The translations under genes and the position numbers were made by a program. Positions 49,453 through 59,774 of a stretch of 64,000 nucleotides of DNA are shown here, piece after piece. The number at the start of each line of letters is the position of its first letter. Position 1 is the stretch's first letter. Origin of the DNA: Anaerovorax odorimutans (GTDB lineage Bacteria; Bacillota; Clostridia; Peptostreptococcales; JAAYPU01); assembly GCA_016841185.1 (NCBI GenBank), contig JAENZQ010000004.1, positions 1-64,000 on the forward strand. The letters run 5' to 3'. The notes below the pieces were generated by a model that did not search any database, had not been told where the DNA came from, and worked only from the letters and a program-made list of their open reading frames with translations.

Positions 49453-50001
49453 ATGAAATGCCTATTTGGCGTGACTAAAAAGATAAGTATCACATTGGAT
49501 AAAATAGCCGGTATTTTTATTGTACTGGTGATGCTATTGGTTGTTTCAAATATTTTGTTACGTGCGGTTTTCAACAGCCCTTTAAAGGGGACCTATGAAG
49601 TTGTCGGACTTTTGACTGCGGTTTCAGTAGGGTTGGGTCTTTCTTACTGTGCTTTTCAAAACGGACATATTGCCATTAGTTTTATTATTCAGCGCCTTCC
49701 TGAAAAAGTACAGAGCACCATTGATACTTTAACGGATTTTATTGCTTTTGCTTTTTGGGGATCAGCCGCCTGGCAACTGGTTAAATATGCAGGCACAATG
49801 CAAGAAAATGGTTTGGTAACGGCAACATCAGAGATTCCAATTTATCCATTTGTGTATATAATTGCTTTAGGATTCTTCGCTCTTTGTCTGGTGATTATCA
49901 CTAAACGGATTCAAGCAATAGGAGAAATCGTAACAAAAATATTAAAATCAGGATTTTTAGAAATGCTTAATTCTAAGTCGGCGGGGAAGGAAACCATATG
50001 A
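49453..50001 (+). CDS. dctQ: TRAP transporter small permease
   Basis: 4-TM, NSPLKGTYEVVGLLTAVSVGLGLSYCAFQNGHIAI. Confidence 0.9.
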   Translation: MKCLFGVTKKISITLDKIAGIFIVLVMLLVVSNILLRAVFNSPLKGTYEVVGLLTAVSVGLGLSYCAFQNGHIAISFIIQRLPEKVQSTIDTLTDFIAFAFWGSAAWQLVKYAGTMQENGLVTATSEIPIYPFVYIIALGFFALCLVIITKRIQAIGEIVTKILKSGFLEMLNSKSAGKETI

Positions 50002-51305
50002 ATTTATTACTGATTGGCTTTATTGGAATCATTATATTTTTCATTTTAATTGCGTTAAGGATGCCCATTGCATTTGCTATGGCGCTTGTAGGCTTTATTG
50101 GTTTCAGTATTTTGACATCTTTTTCAGCAGGAATAGATATGGTGGCAAAGGATCTGTTCAGCAACTTATCCTCTTATTCATTAAGTGTTATTGCAATGTT
50201 TGTATGGATGGGGTTTTTAGCCTATTATTCCGGCATAGGCTCCCATTTATATATTTTTGCTTATAAAATGATTGGTCATTTGCCGGGAGGGCTCGCTATT
50301 GCTACTCAGGGAGCTTGTGCAGTTTTCGGAGCAATCTGCGGATCCAATACCGCAACGGCAGCTACCATGGGTGCCATTGCTTTGCCTGAAATGAGAAAGT
50401 ACAAATATGATCGGTCTCTGGCAACTGCCAGTATTGCTGCAGGAGGAGTCTTAGGTGTTATGATTCCTCCCAGTGTAATATTTATTGTCTATGGGATGGC
50501 TACCGAGCAATCGGTAGGAAAGCTTTTTATGGCAGGAATATTCCCCGGAATCCTTATGATGTTTTTATACATGGTCACCATATTTATAATGACCAGCAGA
50601 AATCCTGAGCTGGGCCCGGCGGGGCCTAAATCCAACTGGAAGGAAAGGATAGATGCTCTTCGAGGGGGGCTGGGGGAAGCTCTGATTGTTTTTCTTCTCT
50701 CAATAGGAGGACTTTTTGCAGGATGGTTTACACCTACAGAGGCAGGAGCGGTAGGAGCAGGAGGCGTCCTAATAATTTCCCTGTTAGAAAGACGTTTAAG
50801 TTGGGAAGACCTGAAGAAGTCATTATCCGATACAACAAGAACCACAGCAATGATTATGTTGATGATTGCAGGCGCTATTATATTCGGGAGATTTATGGCC
50901 ATCAGCAGAATTCCCTTTGAGGTTGCAAATTGGGCAGGATCACTGCCTTTTCCGCCTTTTGTTGTTTTGGGAATTATTTTATTCATATATCTGGTCCTTG
51001 GGTGTTTTCTGGATGCATTGGCTTTGGTTTTGCTGACAACACCTATTTTTTTCCCTGTTGTTGTAGATACTTTAGGGTATGATCCCATATGGTTTGGCGT
51101 CATTATGGTGTTGGTGGTTGCCATGGGAGTGATTACACCACCGGTAGGCATGAACGTATATATTATCAAAGGCGTTGCGCCGGACATCCCCCTTGAAGAT
51201 ATTTTTAAAGGCATCTGGCCGTTTTTGTTTGCTTTGATCGTATGTATCGTTTTACTGATTATTTTTCCTCAGATTGCAATTTTTTTACCAAATTGGCTTG
51301 CTTGA
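49998..51305 (+). CDS. dctM: TRAP transporter large permease
   Basis: LRMPIAFAMALVGFIGF...GAICGSNTATAATMGAIALPEM...GVMIPPSVIFIVYG. Confidence 0.95.
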   Translation: MNLLLIGFIGIIIFFILIALRMPIAFAMALVGFIGFSILTSFSAGIDMVAKDLFSNLSSYSLSVIAMFVWMGFLAYYSGIGSHLYIFAYKMIGHLPGGLAIATQGACAVFGAICGSNTATAATMGAIALPEMRKYKYDRSLATASIAAGGVLGVMIPPSVIFIVYGMATEQSVGKLFMAGIFPGILMMFLYMVTIFIMTSRNPELGPAGPKSNWKERIDALRGGLGEALIVFLLSIGGLFAGWFTPTEAGAVGAGGVLIISLLERRLSWEDLKKSLSDTTRTTAMIMLMIAGAIIFGRFMAISRIPFEVANWAGSLPFPPFVVLGIILFIYLVLGCFLDALALVLLTTPIFFPVVVDTLGYDPIWFGVIMVLVVAMGVITPPVGMNVYIIKGVAPDIPLEDIFKGIWPFLFALIVCIVLLIIFPQIAIFLPNWLA

Positions 51306-51337
51306 TATGTCCATTATCTGGACTTCCTCATCTTAAA

Positions 51338-51376
51338 AACTCTATTTGCCGAACTATCGGTGGAATAGAGTTTTTT
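51338..51376. terminator. Intrinsic terminator after dctM
   Basis: AAACTCTATT...AATAGAGTTTTTT. Confidence 0.8.
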
Positions 51377-51385
51377 ATTTCCTTT

Positions 51386-52471
51386 TCAGCCGCAGTCATT
51401 GAATATTTTGGCCATTAATTCGGCTCTGCTGCATAAATCTAATTTTTTAAAAATACTTTTAATATGATTTTTGACGGTATAGGTGCTGATATGCAGCATT
51501 TCAGCTATTTGGCTGTTGTTAAATCCTTTATAAATCATTAAGACCAGTTGCTTTTCTCTCTCGGTCAGTGTATATTTTTCAATAACTTTTTCCGCACTGA
51601 GCCGCAGCATTGAACCAAACCAGTATTTATCATATAGGTAACCAATGTAATATTTTGATATATTACCTGATTCGTCTATATCCTGATTGATTATGATCTC
51701 AACGATGTAAGATTCGGTAATTAAGTAGAAAGTTGAGTCCGTCTTTTTACTATCCGGATCGGACATAGCATTTTTAATCATTTCGATAAAACTGTTAATC
51801 ATATCTTCCAATATGTATTTTTGAGTAATTTTATAGATCCGTTCATATGCCAGCTTGTTGGAAAAAATAAGGGAGAAGTTCTGATCGAAAATGATAAAGC
51901 CGAACAGCATGTTATTTTTAGTAATATTAAAAAGTTTTGAACCCATATAATACTCTTTGTTTACTTTGCATAACGAATATAGGGTGCCGAGTATTGAACT
52001 CAAATATCTGGCTTTTTCTTCATCTTTAAGAGAAAATTGCGGCATGGTGTTTTTTCGAAAAAGACGAAATCCGTCACCATTATCGTTGAATGTAATGAAA
52101 AGGCAGTGAGATATCTGACGTGTTGAGAGGTATTGAATAAATTCAGGAGAAATATTAGAAGGTTCGTTAACTGAGAAGCTGATGATACGTTGTGCGTTTA
52201 AATTTTCACTCATTCGATTTGAATAATTTAAAATGGGATCATATCTGTAAAATTTAGAAGTGTAATCCTCCGCCATATTCATTTCAATATTGTATTGTTC
52301 TATATTGAGGGGCAATGCATTCTTAGTCAGTGTGATAAACATGCCGCTATTGAAGTCGATAACATTCTTGAGTAAAACCATAACATCCTTTTCAAAGTCA
52401 TGACTTCCACTGAGCATAAGAGTCAATTGAAGAAGCTGCTGAAATTGCGGGACGTCTAATGATGGTACCAT
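51386..52471 (-). CDS. LuxR-family transcriptional regulator
   Basis: C-term YTLTEREKQLVLMIYKGFNNSQIAEMLHISTYTVKNHIKSIFKKLDLCSRAEL. Confidence 0.9.
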   Translation of the reverse strand: MVPSLDVPQFQQLLQLTLMLSGSHDFEKDVMVLLKNVIDFNSGMFITLTKNALPLNIEQYNIEMNMAEDYTSKFYRYDPILNYSNRMSENLNAQRIISFSVNEPSNISPEFIQYLSTRQISHCLFITFNDNGDGFRLFRKNTMPQFSLKDEEKARYLSSILGTLYSLCKVNKEYYMGSKLFNITKNNMLFGFIIFDQNFSLIFSNKLAYERIYKITQKYILEDMINSFIEMIKNAMSDPDSKKTDSTFYLITESYIVEIIINQDIDESGNISKYYIGYLYDKYWFGSMLRLSAEKVIEKYTLTEREKQLVLMIYKGFNNSQIAEMLHISTYTVKNHIKSIFKKLDLCSRAELMAKIFNDCG

Positions 52472-52582
52472 GGGGCCTCACCTCATTTTGAATATTTTTT
52501 TTAATTATATGTCCAATTACTCGAAATTTCAACAAGATAAGCATTATCATAAAAAAAATAACAAATCAGAGGGGTATAAATG

Positions 52583-52594
52583 ACACCATGGTGT
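52583..52594. promoter_or_regulatory. Candidate operator palindrome in divergent LuxR/M24 intergenic region
   Basis: ACACCATGGTGT. Confidence 0.4.
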
Positions 52595-52669
52595 TATATT
52601 CAAAACAGATTCGTAGTGATATATTTTAAATAATATAGAATATTCTATAAATTCCGGGAGGAAATCAAA

Positions 52670-53842
52670 ATGCATTTTGAAAAAACCGAATATTTGCAGA
52701 GGATGCAAAAAACACAAGAGGCAATGGCCGCTAAGGGGATGGATGTCTTATTGGTATCCGATCCGGCGAATATCTGCTATTTATCAGGTCATGACGCATG
52801 GTCATTTTATGTACCGCAAGGGTTGATTATTACTTTAGAAGATAAAATGCCGGTATTCATAGGACGATATATGGATGTTTACGGCGGTGTCATCAAAAGC
52901 ACATGGCTTGACGAGCAGCATGTCAGAGCTTACAGCGATACGCTTGTCCATAATCCCGAGCATCACCCCATGGAAAGGTTTGCGGAAGTAATAAAGGAAT
53001 TGGGTGCCCGCAAAAAAACAATTGCAGTGGAAATGGATAATTACTGGTTTACGGCCAGAGGATATGAATGTTTAAAAGCGAATTTGACTGATGCGGAATT
53101 TATGGATGGAAATTTGCTTATAAACTGGATAAGGATCATAAAATCAGACAAGGAGATAGAATACCAGCGGAAAGCAGGGCATTTGGCCAGTCTGGCTATT
53201 CAAGCCGGCATCGATGCAATAGAAGCCGGAAAGCGTCAATGTGATGTGGTGGCAGCCATTTGTCATGCACAGATCCACGGTACAGAAGAATTTGGAGGCG
53301 ACTATCCAAGCATTGTTCCTTTATTGCCTACAGGGGAGATGGCAGGAGCACCGCACCTTACCTGGTCAGATGAAAGATACTCTGATAATACGGTTGTTGC
53401 AATAGAAATTGCCGGATGTTACCGAAGATATCATTCTCCTCTTGCAAGGACCGTCTGTATCGGAAATCCTGATCCAAAGGTGAAAGATGTGGCTGAAATT
53501 GCAATAGAGGGTTTAGAAGCGGCTTTGGGAGCCGTAAAGCCCGGAGTTTATCTGGAGGAAATGGAGTTGGCATTCAGAAATGTACTAAAAAAGAATAGAA
53601 TGCAAAAAGAATCACGGATCGGGTATTCTATAGGGCTGAATTATCCTCCTGACTGGGGTGAACATACAGCCAGTATCAGATGCGGCGACAGGACAATCCT
53701 AAAGCCCAATATGACATTTCATTGTATTCCGGGTATGTATTACGGTGACTTTGGAGTTTCAATCAGTGAAGCGTTTAGAGTAACAGAAAACGGATATGAG
53801 ACTTTTGCCCATTACCCGAGGAAACTTATTATAAAACAGTAA
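52670..53842 (+). CDS. M24-family hydrolase, ectoine-hydrolase (DoeA)-like
   Basis: LVSDPANICYLSGHDAWSFYVPQGLII, EEFGGDYPSIVPLLPTGEMAGAPHLTWSD, ESRIGYSIGLNYPPDWGEHTASIRCGDRTILKPNMTFH. Confidence 0.8.
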   Translation: MHFEKTEYLQRMQKTQEAMAAKGMDVLLVSDPANICYLSGHDAWSFYVPQGLIITLEDKMPVFIGRYMDVYGGVIKSTWLDEQHVRAYSDTLVHNPEHHPMERFAEVIKELGARKKTIAVEMDNYWFTARGYECLKANLTDAEFMDGNLLINWIRIIKSDKEIEYQRKAGHLASLAIQAGIDAIEAGKRQCDVVAAICHAQIHGTEEFGGDYPSIVPLLPTGEMAGAPHLTWSDERYSDNTVVAIEIAGCYRRYHSPLARTVCIGNPDPKVKDVAEIAIEGLEAALGAVKPGVYLEEMELAFRNVLKKNRMQKESRIGYSIGLNYPPDWGEHTASIRCGDRTILKPNMTFHCIPGMYYGDFGVSISEAFRVTENGYETFAHYPRKLIIKQ

Positions 53843-53904
53843 TTTTGATTTTAGATATTTGTGTATTAAAGACAATGTCTGAAAACATAAAGGGGAATAA
53901 AATC

Positions 53905-55355
53905 ATGGACCATAACAGGACACCATTATTTGATGCAATTAAACAATATATTGATACCAAGCCTGCCTATTTCAGGATACCGGGACACAGATTTGAAAAA
54001 GGCATCAATAAGAAATGGACAGATGTGGTTGGGGAGGCTATTTTTAAATTTGATTTAACTGAGACCCCTTTTTTAGATGATCTTCATAATCCTAAAGGGG
54101 TTATAAAAGAGGCTCAGGATTTGGCCAAAGAGGTTTTTAAAGCAGACAGGACCTATTTTCTAATCAATGGAACAACGTGCGGAAATGAAGCTATGGTCAC
54201 CTCCACAGCTTTTGAAGGAGAAGAGATTCTGATTCCAAGAAATGCCCATAAATCAGTATTGATGGGATTGGTAATCAGCGGGGCAACACCGAAGTATATT
54301 ATGCGCAAATATTAGAAGAATGGGGGATACATGGATGCATTGAAGCAAGTCAGGTAAAAAATTTTATTGAGGCAAACCCGGATTGTAAATCCGTATTTAT
54401 GGTAAGCCCTTCTTATTATGGATTGTGCAGTGATATACAAGGGATTGCTGAAGTCTGCCATGATCATAATATTCCATTGCTGGTAGATGAAGCCCATGGG
54501 GCACATTGTTATTTTTCATCTTTGCTTCCCGCCGGTGCTATGATAGCAGGAGCGGATATGTGTGCTCAGAGTATCCACAAGGTGATGGGTTCATTGACTC
54601 AAAGTTCCATGCTTCATGTTAAGTCAAATCATATCGATATTCCTATGCTGGAGTCCAACCTTCATGTTGTTCAAAGCACTAGTCCTTCATATCTTCTGAT
54701 GACATCTCTTGATATGGCCCGTAACGAACTTGCAACAAGAGGAGAAGAACTCATTGGTCAAGCGGCATTATTGGCGGAATATGCCAGAAATGAGATTAAT
54801 AACATCAAAGGTATTTGCAGTATGACAAAAGAAGTCGTTGGCAAGTGCGGTGTTAATGATATGGATTGCACAAGATTAACGTTTTCTGCCAGGAATATAG
54901 GACTTACAGGTTTTGAATTAAAGACCATCTTATTTGAGGATTTTAATATTGATGTTGAACTTTCGGATCATACCAATGTGCTTGCAATCATTTCATATGC
55001 CAATACCAGTAGTGATATCGACCTGCTGGTCAGTGCATTGCAGAAAATCTCCCGCACTGTTGCAAAAGGGAGAATTGTTTTAAGTGAAATTCACCTTCCT
55101 TCTGTGCCACCCTATGTATTTTCTCCAAGAAAAGCGCATTACAGTAAAAAGAAACGTATATTATGGAAGGATGCCAAAAATCATGTAGCAGGAGAGATGA
55201 TAGCACCTTATCCGCCCGGAATTCCTATTATATACCCGGGAGAACTCATAACAGATGAAATATGGGCATTTATAGAATATTACCGGAAGCTGAACGGGCA
55301 TTTGCATGGTCCTGCAGATTCAAAGTTAATAAACTACAATATCATCGATGCATAA
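53905..55355 (+). pseudogene. Orn/Lys/Arg (group III PLP) decarboxylase, interrupted by a -1 frameshift near 54304
   Basis: N-part RTPLFDAIKQYIDTKPAYFRIPGHRFEKG ends at TAG 54313; frame +1 continues QILEEWGIHGCIEASQV...LLVDEAHGAH...CAQSIHKVMGSLTQSSMLH. Confidence 0.85.
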
Positions 55356-55437
55356 AATAATGATCCTTTGGAATTTAAAAGTGAGAGCATTTAACCTTTA
55401 ATCTCTTAAACAGAATAAAAAGATGGGAGTGATCGGC

Positions 55438-56628
55438 ATGAATATTAATAATGAAGTAGAGGCGCTGAAGGAAGAATTAATCAATTTGAGAAGAGATTTT
55501 CATCAATATCCGGAGCTGGGATTTGAGTTGTACAGAACGTCAGAAATCGTTGCCAATTATCTTGAAGAATGCGGATTAGATGTTCAGAGAAATATTGCAA
55601 AAACAGGAGTCGTCGGTTTGCTTAAGGGAAACCGACCGGGGCGCACAGTTATACTTCGGTCCGATATGGATGCACTGCCAATCCAGGAAGAAAACACTTT
55701 ACCTTACCGGTCTGTCAATAAAGGCATTATGCATGCCTGCGGCCATGATGGACATATGGCCATGCTTTTGGTAGCGGCAAAAATACTGGCTAAATATAAA
55801 GAAAAAATAAAGGGAAATGTTAAATTTGTATTTCAACCAAATGAAGAGGATGCCGGAGCGGAGATCATGATAAATGAGGGAATACTGGAAAACCCTCATG
55901 CAGATGCTGCTTTTGGTATTCATCTGTGGTCGTCCATTGAAACAAAAAAAATCGGTATCGTTCCCGGACCCATTATGGCTTCAAGTCATTATTTCAAAAT
56001 AATCATTCATGGAAAAGGAGGACATGGAGGTGCGCCACATATGTCCGTGGATCCTATCAGTTGTGGTGTAAATATCATTCAGGCGATACAAACCATGCAA
56101 ACCAGAGAACTGAATGCATTAAAACCAACTGTCATAACTTTCTGCAAAATCAATTGCGGGACTTCTCCAACCATCATTCCTGAAAAAATGGAAATGGAAG
56201 GATCTATAAGATGCTTGCATAACGAGGCAGAATATATACAAAAACGCTTTGGAGAGATTGTAAAAAGCATTTGTCAAGCACATCGAACTACTTGTGATTT
56301 ATCTTTTAAATGCGGAAATATTTTACTGAATAATGATTTCCATATGACGGAACTTGTTATTAAAGCTGGAAAAAAAATAGTGAGCCGGGAAAATATTTTA
56401 GATTCGAATATCAGTGTATTATTAGGAGAAGATTTTGCAGAATTTTCAGCCAGAATTCCCAGTGCTTTCTATTTTGTTGGTATTGCAAACAGAGAAAAAG
56501 GAACGGATTACCCCCATCATCATCCTTGTTTTAATATCGATGAAGATGCCTTGCCGATAGGTGCCGAGATGCACATAAGATGCGCCCTTGAATATTTGGG
56601 CAGCTCAGATAATAGGTGTTACCTATAA
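55438..56628 (+). CDS. M20-family amidohydrolase/deacylase
   Basis: LRSDMDALPIQEE, HACGHDGHMAMLL, GHGGAPH. Confidence 0.95.
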   Translation: MNINNEVEALKEELINLRRDFHQYPELGFELYRTSEIVANYLEECGLDVQRNIAKTGVVGLLKGNRPGRTVILRSDMDALPIQEENTLPYRSVNKGIMHACGHDGHMAMLLVAAKILAKYKEKIKGNVKFVFQPNEEDAGAEIMINEGILENPHADAAFGIHLWSSIETKKIGIVPGPIMASSHYFKIIIHGKGGHGGAPHMSVDPISCGVNIIQAIQTMQTRELNALKPTVITFCKINCGTSPTIIPEKMEMEGSIRCLHNEAEYIQKRFGEIVKSICQAHRTTCDLSFKCGNILLNNDFHMTELVIKAGKKIVSRENILDSNISVLLGEDFAEFSARIPSAFYFVGIANREKGTDYPHHHPCFNIDEDALPIGAEMHIRCALEYLGSSDNRCYL

Positions 56629-56730
56629 AATTTAATGATCAGGGAGGTTGTTAGAATTTAAAAAAGTTGATTTTGTAACTTAAAGTGAACGGCATAATAA
56701 AATCATGGTTGATAAAAAGGAGGACTATGT

Positions 56731-58119
56731 ATGAATCTTTTTTTAGAGATGATCGGAAAAGTATCTAACTGGCTTTGGGGTCCGCCATTATTGGGACTTT
56801 TGGTTTGTGGCGGTGTGTTTTTAACCATTCGCTTAAGATTCTTTCATATTAGACATGCCGGATACATTTTTAAGCAGACCTTTGGCAGAATCTTTGACAA
56901 AAATACTCAAGGAGAGGGAACTGTCACTGCATTTCAGGCACTGACTTCTGCAGTTGCATGTACCGTTGGAGCAGGAAATATTGTTGGCGTTCCGGCAGCT
57001 ATTATGTTTGGCGGGCCCGGTGCTGTATTTTGGATGTGGCTGATCGCTTTGGTAGGTATGAGCCTAAAGTATTCCGAAGTAGTACTTGCCATTAAATACA
57101 GGCAGAAGAATGAAGAAGGAGAATATGTGGGTGGGCCAATGTATTATATGACAAAAGGTCTTAAAATGAAATGGCTGGCTGTTATATTTGCTTTAGGCTT
57201 GATGATTGAAGTTTTGCCGAGCACAATGGTTCAAGCAAATTCATTGGCGGGATCGGCATCAGCAGTATTCAATATCAATCCTATGATTACCGGAATTATT
57301 ACACTTATTATTGTAGGGATTGTTGTTATTGGCGGGATCAAAAGAATAGGAAGTTTTACCGAAAAGTTTGTACCGCTTATGGCTCTTCTTTATGTAGGTA
57401 CTGCAATTATTATCGTTATTATCAACATCACAGAGATACCGGGTGTTATTGCGATGATATTCAGTTATGCGTTCCAGCCCATAGCCGCCGTAGGAGGATT
57501 CGCCGGTGCTGGTATTGCAGCTACCATCCGCTGGGGCTTCGCACGTGGGTTGTATTCCAATGAGGCAGGACTGGGAACAGCACCCATTGCCCATGCAACG
57601 GCCACTACAGATCATCCCGTACGACAAGGGTTTTGGGGAATTACAGAGATTTTTATAGATACTATCGTTATTTGTTCTGCTACGGCTTTTGCCATACTTT
57701 CCACGGGAATATGGACTGTTGAAGGGGCGCTGGATAATCCCTCAGCATTGACGGCAATGGCATTCAGTGATGCCATAGGAAGCGTAGGCGGAATGATTGT
57801 AACCGTTTCTTTGCTGTTATTTGTTATTTCAACTTTAATCGTATTGATTTACTATGGAGAAAAACAGGCAGAATTCTTATTTGGATTAAAATTTTCTAAA
57901 TTGATGAAATACGTTTATGTACTTTCTATTCCGATAGGGGCAATAGGCGGGGCGAAAGTAATATGGCAGTTTCTTGATATCAGTTTGGCCATTATACTTA
58001 TTCCAAATATGATTGCCGTATTGTTACTGAGTAAAGAAGTCGTGGTATTAACTAAAGAGTTCTTTTCGTCTGAAAAATTTTTCCTGAAGGATATTGAGAG
58101 AAAAAGCTCAACAAATTAG
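56731..58119 (+). CDS. AGCS sodium:alanine/glycine symporter
   Basis: FQALTSAVACTVGAGNIVGVPAAIMFGGPGAVFWMW...RGLYSNEAGLGTAPIAHA. Confidence 0.95.
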   Translation: MNLFLEMIGKVSNWLWGPPLLGLLVCGGVFLTIRLRFFHIRHAGYIFKQTFGRIFDKNTQGEGTVTAFQALTSAVACTVGAGNIVGVPAAIMFGGPGAVFWMWLIALVGMSLKYSEVVLAIKYRQKNEEGEYVGGPMYYMTKGLKMKWLAVIFALGLMIEVLPSTMVQANSLAGSASAVFNINPMITGIITLIIVGIVVIGGIKRIGSFTEKFVPLMALLYVGTAIIIVIINITEIPGVIAMIFSYAFQPIAAVGGFAGAGIAATIRWGFARGLYSNEAGLGTAPIAHATATTDHPVRQGFWGITEIFIDTIVICSATAFAILSTGIWTVEGALDNPSALTAMAFSDAIGSVGGMIVTVSLLLFVISTLIVLIYYGEKQAEFLFGLKFSKLMKYVYVLSIPIGAIGGAKVIWQFLDISLAIILIPNMIAVLLLSKEVVVLTKEFFSSEKFFLKDIERKSSTN

Positions 58120-58199
58120 GGTTTGCTGAGCCACTTATTAAAAAACTTAACGATAGGGGGAGTTTAAAGCGACTCTCCCTTACTATTCAAAATTATTTT

Positions 58200-59468
58200 T
58201 TATAAGCTACAGTATTCTTTTACGGCATGGATGGTTTTATGAATTTCATCCATGGTATTGTATGGTGCCAGGCCTAACCGGATAAGACCGCCCTGATCTT
58301 CTAATTTAAGGACATTGTTTATTATTTCTATAGCGTAGAAATCTCCGTCCCAGACGAATATGCCTTTATCTGCCAGAAATTTAGCAACGTCATTGGCATT
58401 TTTCCCCTTAACAGTAAAAGATACGGTAGAGGTTTTAGGTTCATCTGACGGAGGACAATATAAAGTGACTTCGGGGATTTCCTCCAAACCATTTTTTAAT
58501 ACCAGTGACATTTCTTCTTCGTATTCATCAATGGCCAGCATACCTGCAACGATATTCTTACGTCTTCCTGCAAGGCCTTTTAATTGATCCTTAAAGTAAT
58601 CTGCATGATTTTTTCCTATGTCTGCAATAAACTCAACTGCTTCGGCAGTTCCTGAAATTAATTCGAAATTTGGAGTTCCGGTTTCAAATTTTTCGGGTGG
58701 CTCCGTATTATCATAGGCGTCAACACGAATGGTTCTTATTTTACTTATGGTTTCTTTTTTAGTATAGATGACACCGAGATGAGGGCCAAAAAATTTGTAG
58801 GCAGAACATACAAGAAAATCTGTACCTATGGCTTTAACATCTATTGGTTTATGGGGTGCATAATGCACGGCATCTACAATGGTGATGGCGCCGACTTCAT
58901 GGGCCAGGTCTATATATTTTTTTACATCTGTTATGGTACCTGTAGCATTTGATGCCCAGTTGATGGCAACTACTTTTGTTTTAGATGAAAGTTTTTCTTT
59001 ATAATCATCAAAAGATAATGTAAATGTCTTCTTATCAACTTTAACACTTTTTATAACTGCACCGAAGTCAGCAAGCAGTTTCCATGGAGAACGATTTCCT
59101 TCATGGTCGATATCCGTAATAATAACTTCATCACCCGGTTTTAAGTCTCGTGCTAACGCAAAGGCAAGTTTGAAATTGTTACCGGTAGTACTTTCGCCAA
59201 AAGCAACTTCATCTTTTTCACAACCCAAAAAGTCTGCTACGGCTTCACGGCCGTTTTCCATGATATGTTCTGTTTCAATGGATGTCACATAACAACCATG
59301 AGCATTTGCATTGTGATGTAACAGGTATTCTGAAATTTTATCAACAACTCTTTGCGGTACCTGGGTTCCTCCCGGCCCATCCAGATATATGCAGGGATTT
59401 CCGTTTACTTTCCTGTTAACTGCTGGGAATTGTGCTTTGACAGAATTATAATCGAAATTTAATTTCAT
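58200..59468 (-). CDS. Cysteine desulfurase-like PLP aminotransferase class V protein
   Basis: YLDGPGGTQVPQRVVDKI...DFLVCSAYKFFGPHLGVIY. Confidence 0.9.
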   Translation of the reverse strand: MKLNFDYNSVKAQFPAVNRKVNGNPCIYLDGPGGTQVPQRVVDKISEYLLHHNANAHGCYVTSIETEHIMENGREAVADFLGCEKDEVAFGESTTGNNFKLAFALARDLKPGDEVIITDIDHEGNRSPWKLLADFGAVIKSVKVDKKTFTLSFDDYKEKLSSKTKVVAINWASNATGTITDVKKYIDLAHEVGAITIVDAVHYAPHKPIDVKAIGTDFLVCSAYKFFGPHLGVIYTKKETISKIRTIRVDAYDNTEPPEKFETGTPNFELISGTAEAVEFIADIGKNHADYFKDQLKGLAGRRKNIVAGMLAIDEYEEEMSLVLKNGLEEIPEVTLYCPPSDEPKTSTVSFTVKGKNANDVAKFLADKGIFVWDGDFYAIEIINNVLKLEDQGGLIRLGLAPYNTMDEIHKTIHAVKEYCSL

Positions 59469-59590
59469 ATAAAGCTCCTCCTTTATTTCTTTAAAAGTAT
59501 GATAACATGTATCAATTTATGCTTCAATTATATATGTTACAAAAATACGAATGGGTTTTTATATATTTGCACAAAATGAACGAGTAATAA

Positions 59591-59656
59591 GTGGAAGTGT
59601 AGGTGAAAGTAAAAGTGTAAGTGTAAGTGAAAGTATAAGTGGAAGTGTGAGTGAAA
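59591..59656. repeat. Hexamer tandem array, 11 units of GTRNRR type
   Basis: gtggaa gtgtag gtgaaa gtaaaa gtgtaa gtgtaa gtgaaa gtataa gtggaa gtgtga gtgaaa. Confidence 0.85.
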
Positions 59657-59774
59657 TAGGGGGGCTTTTATTGAAAAGCCGGAGAGTGGTGTGATATGAT
59701 TTATAATAATAAATAAAGTTCATTAAGCGCTGAAAGCAGAAAGCTTTAGAACTTAAAAAAGGAGTTCGCAGGCT

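Noticed and set aside
50489-51214. 241-aa minus-strand ORF opposite dctM
   Set aside because: Antisense shadow of a strongly coding TRAP permease; composition is typical of reverse-frame translation
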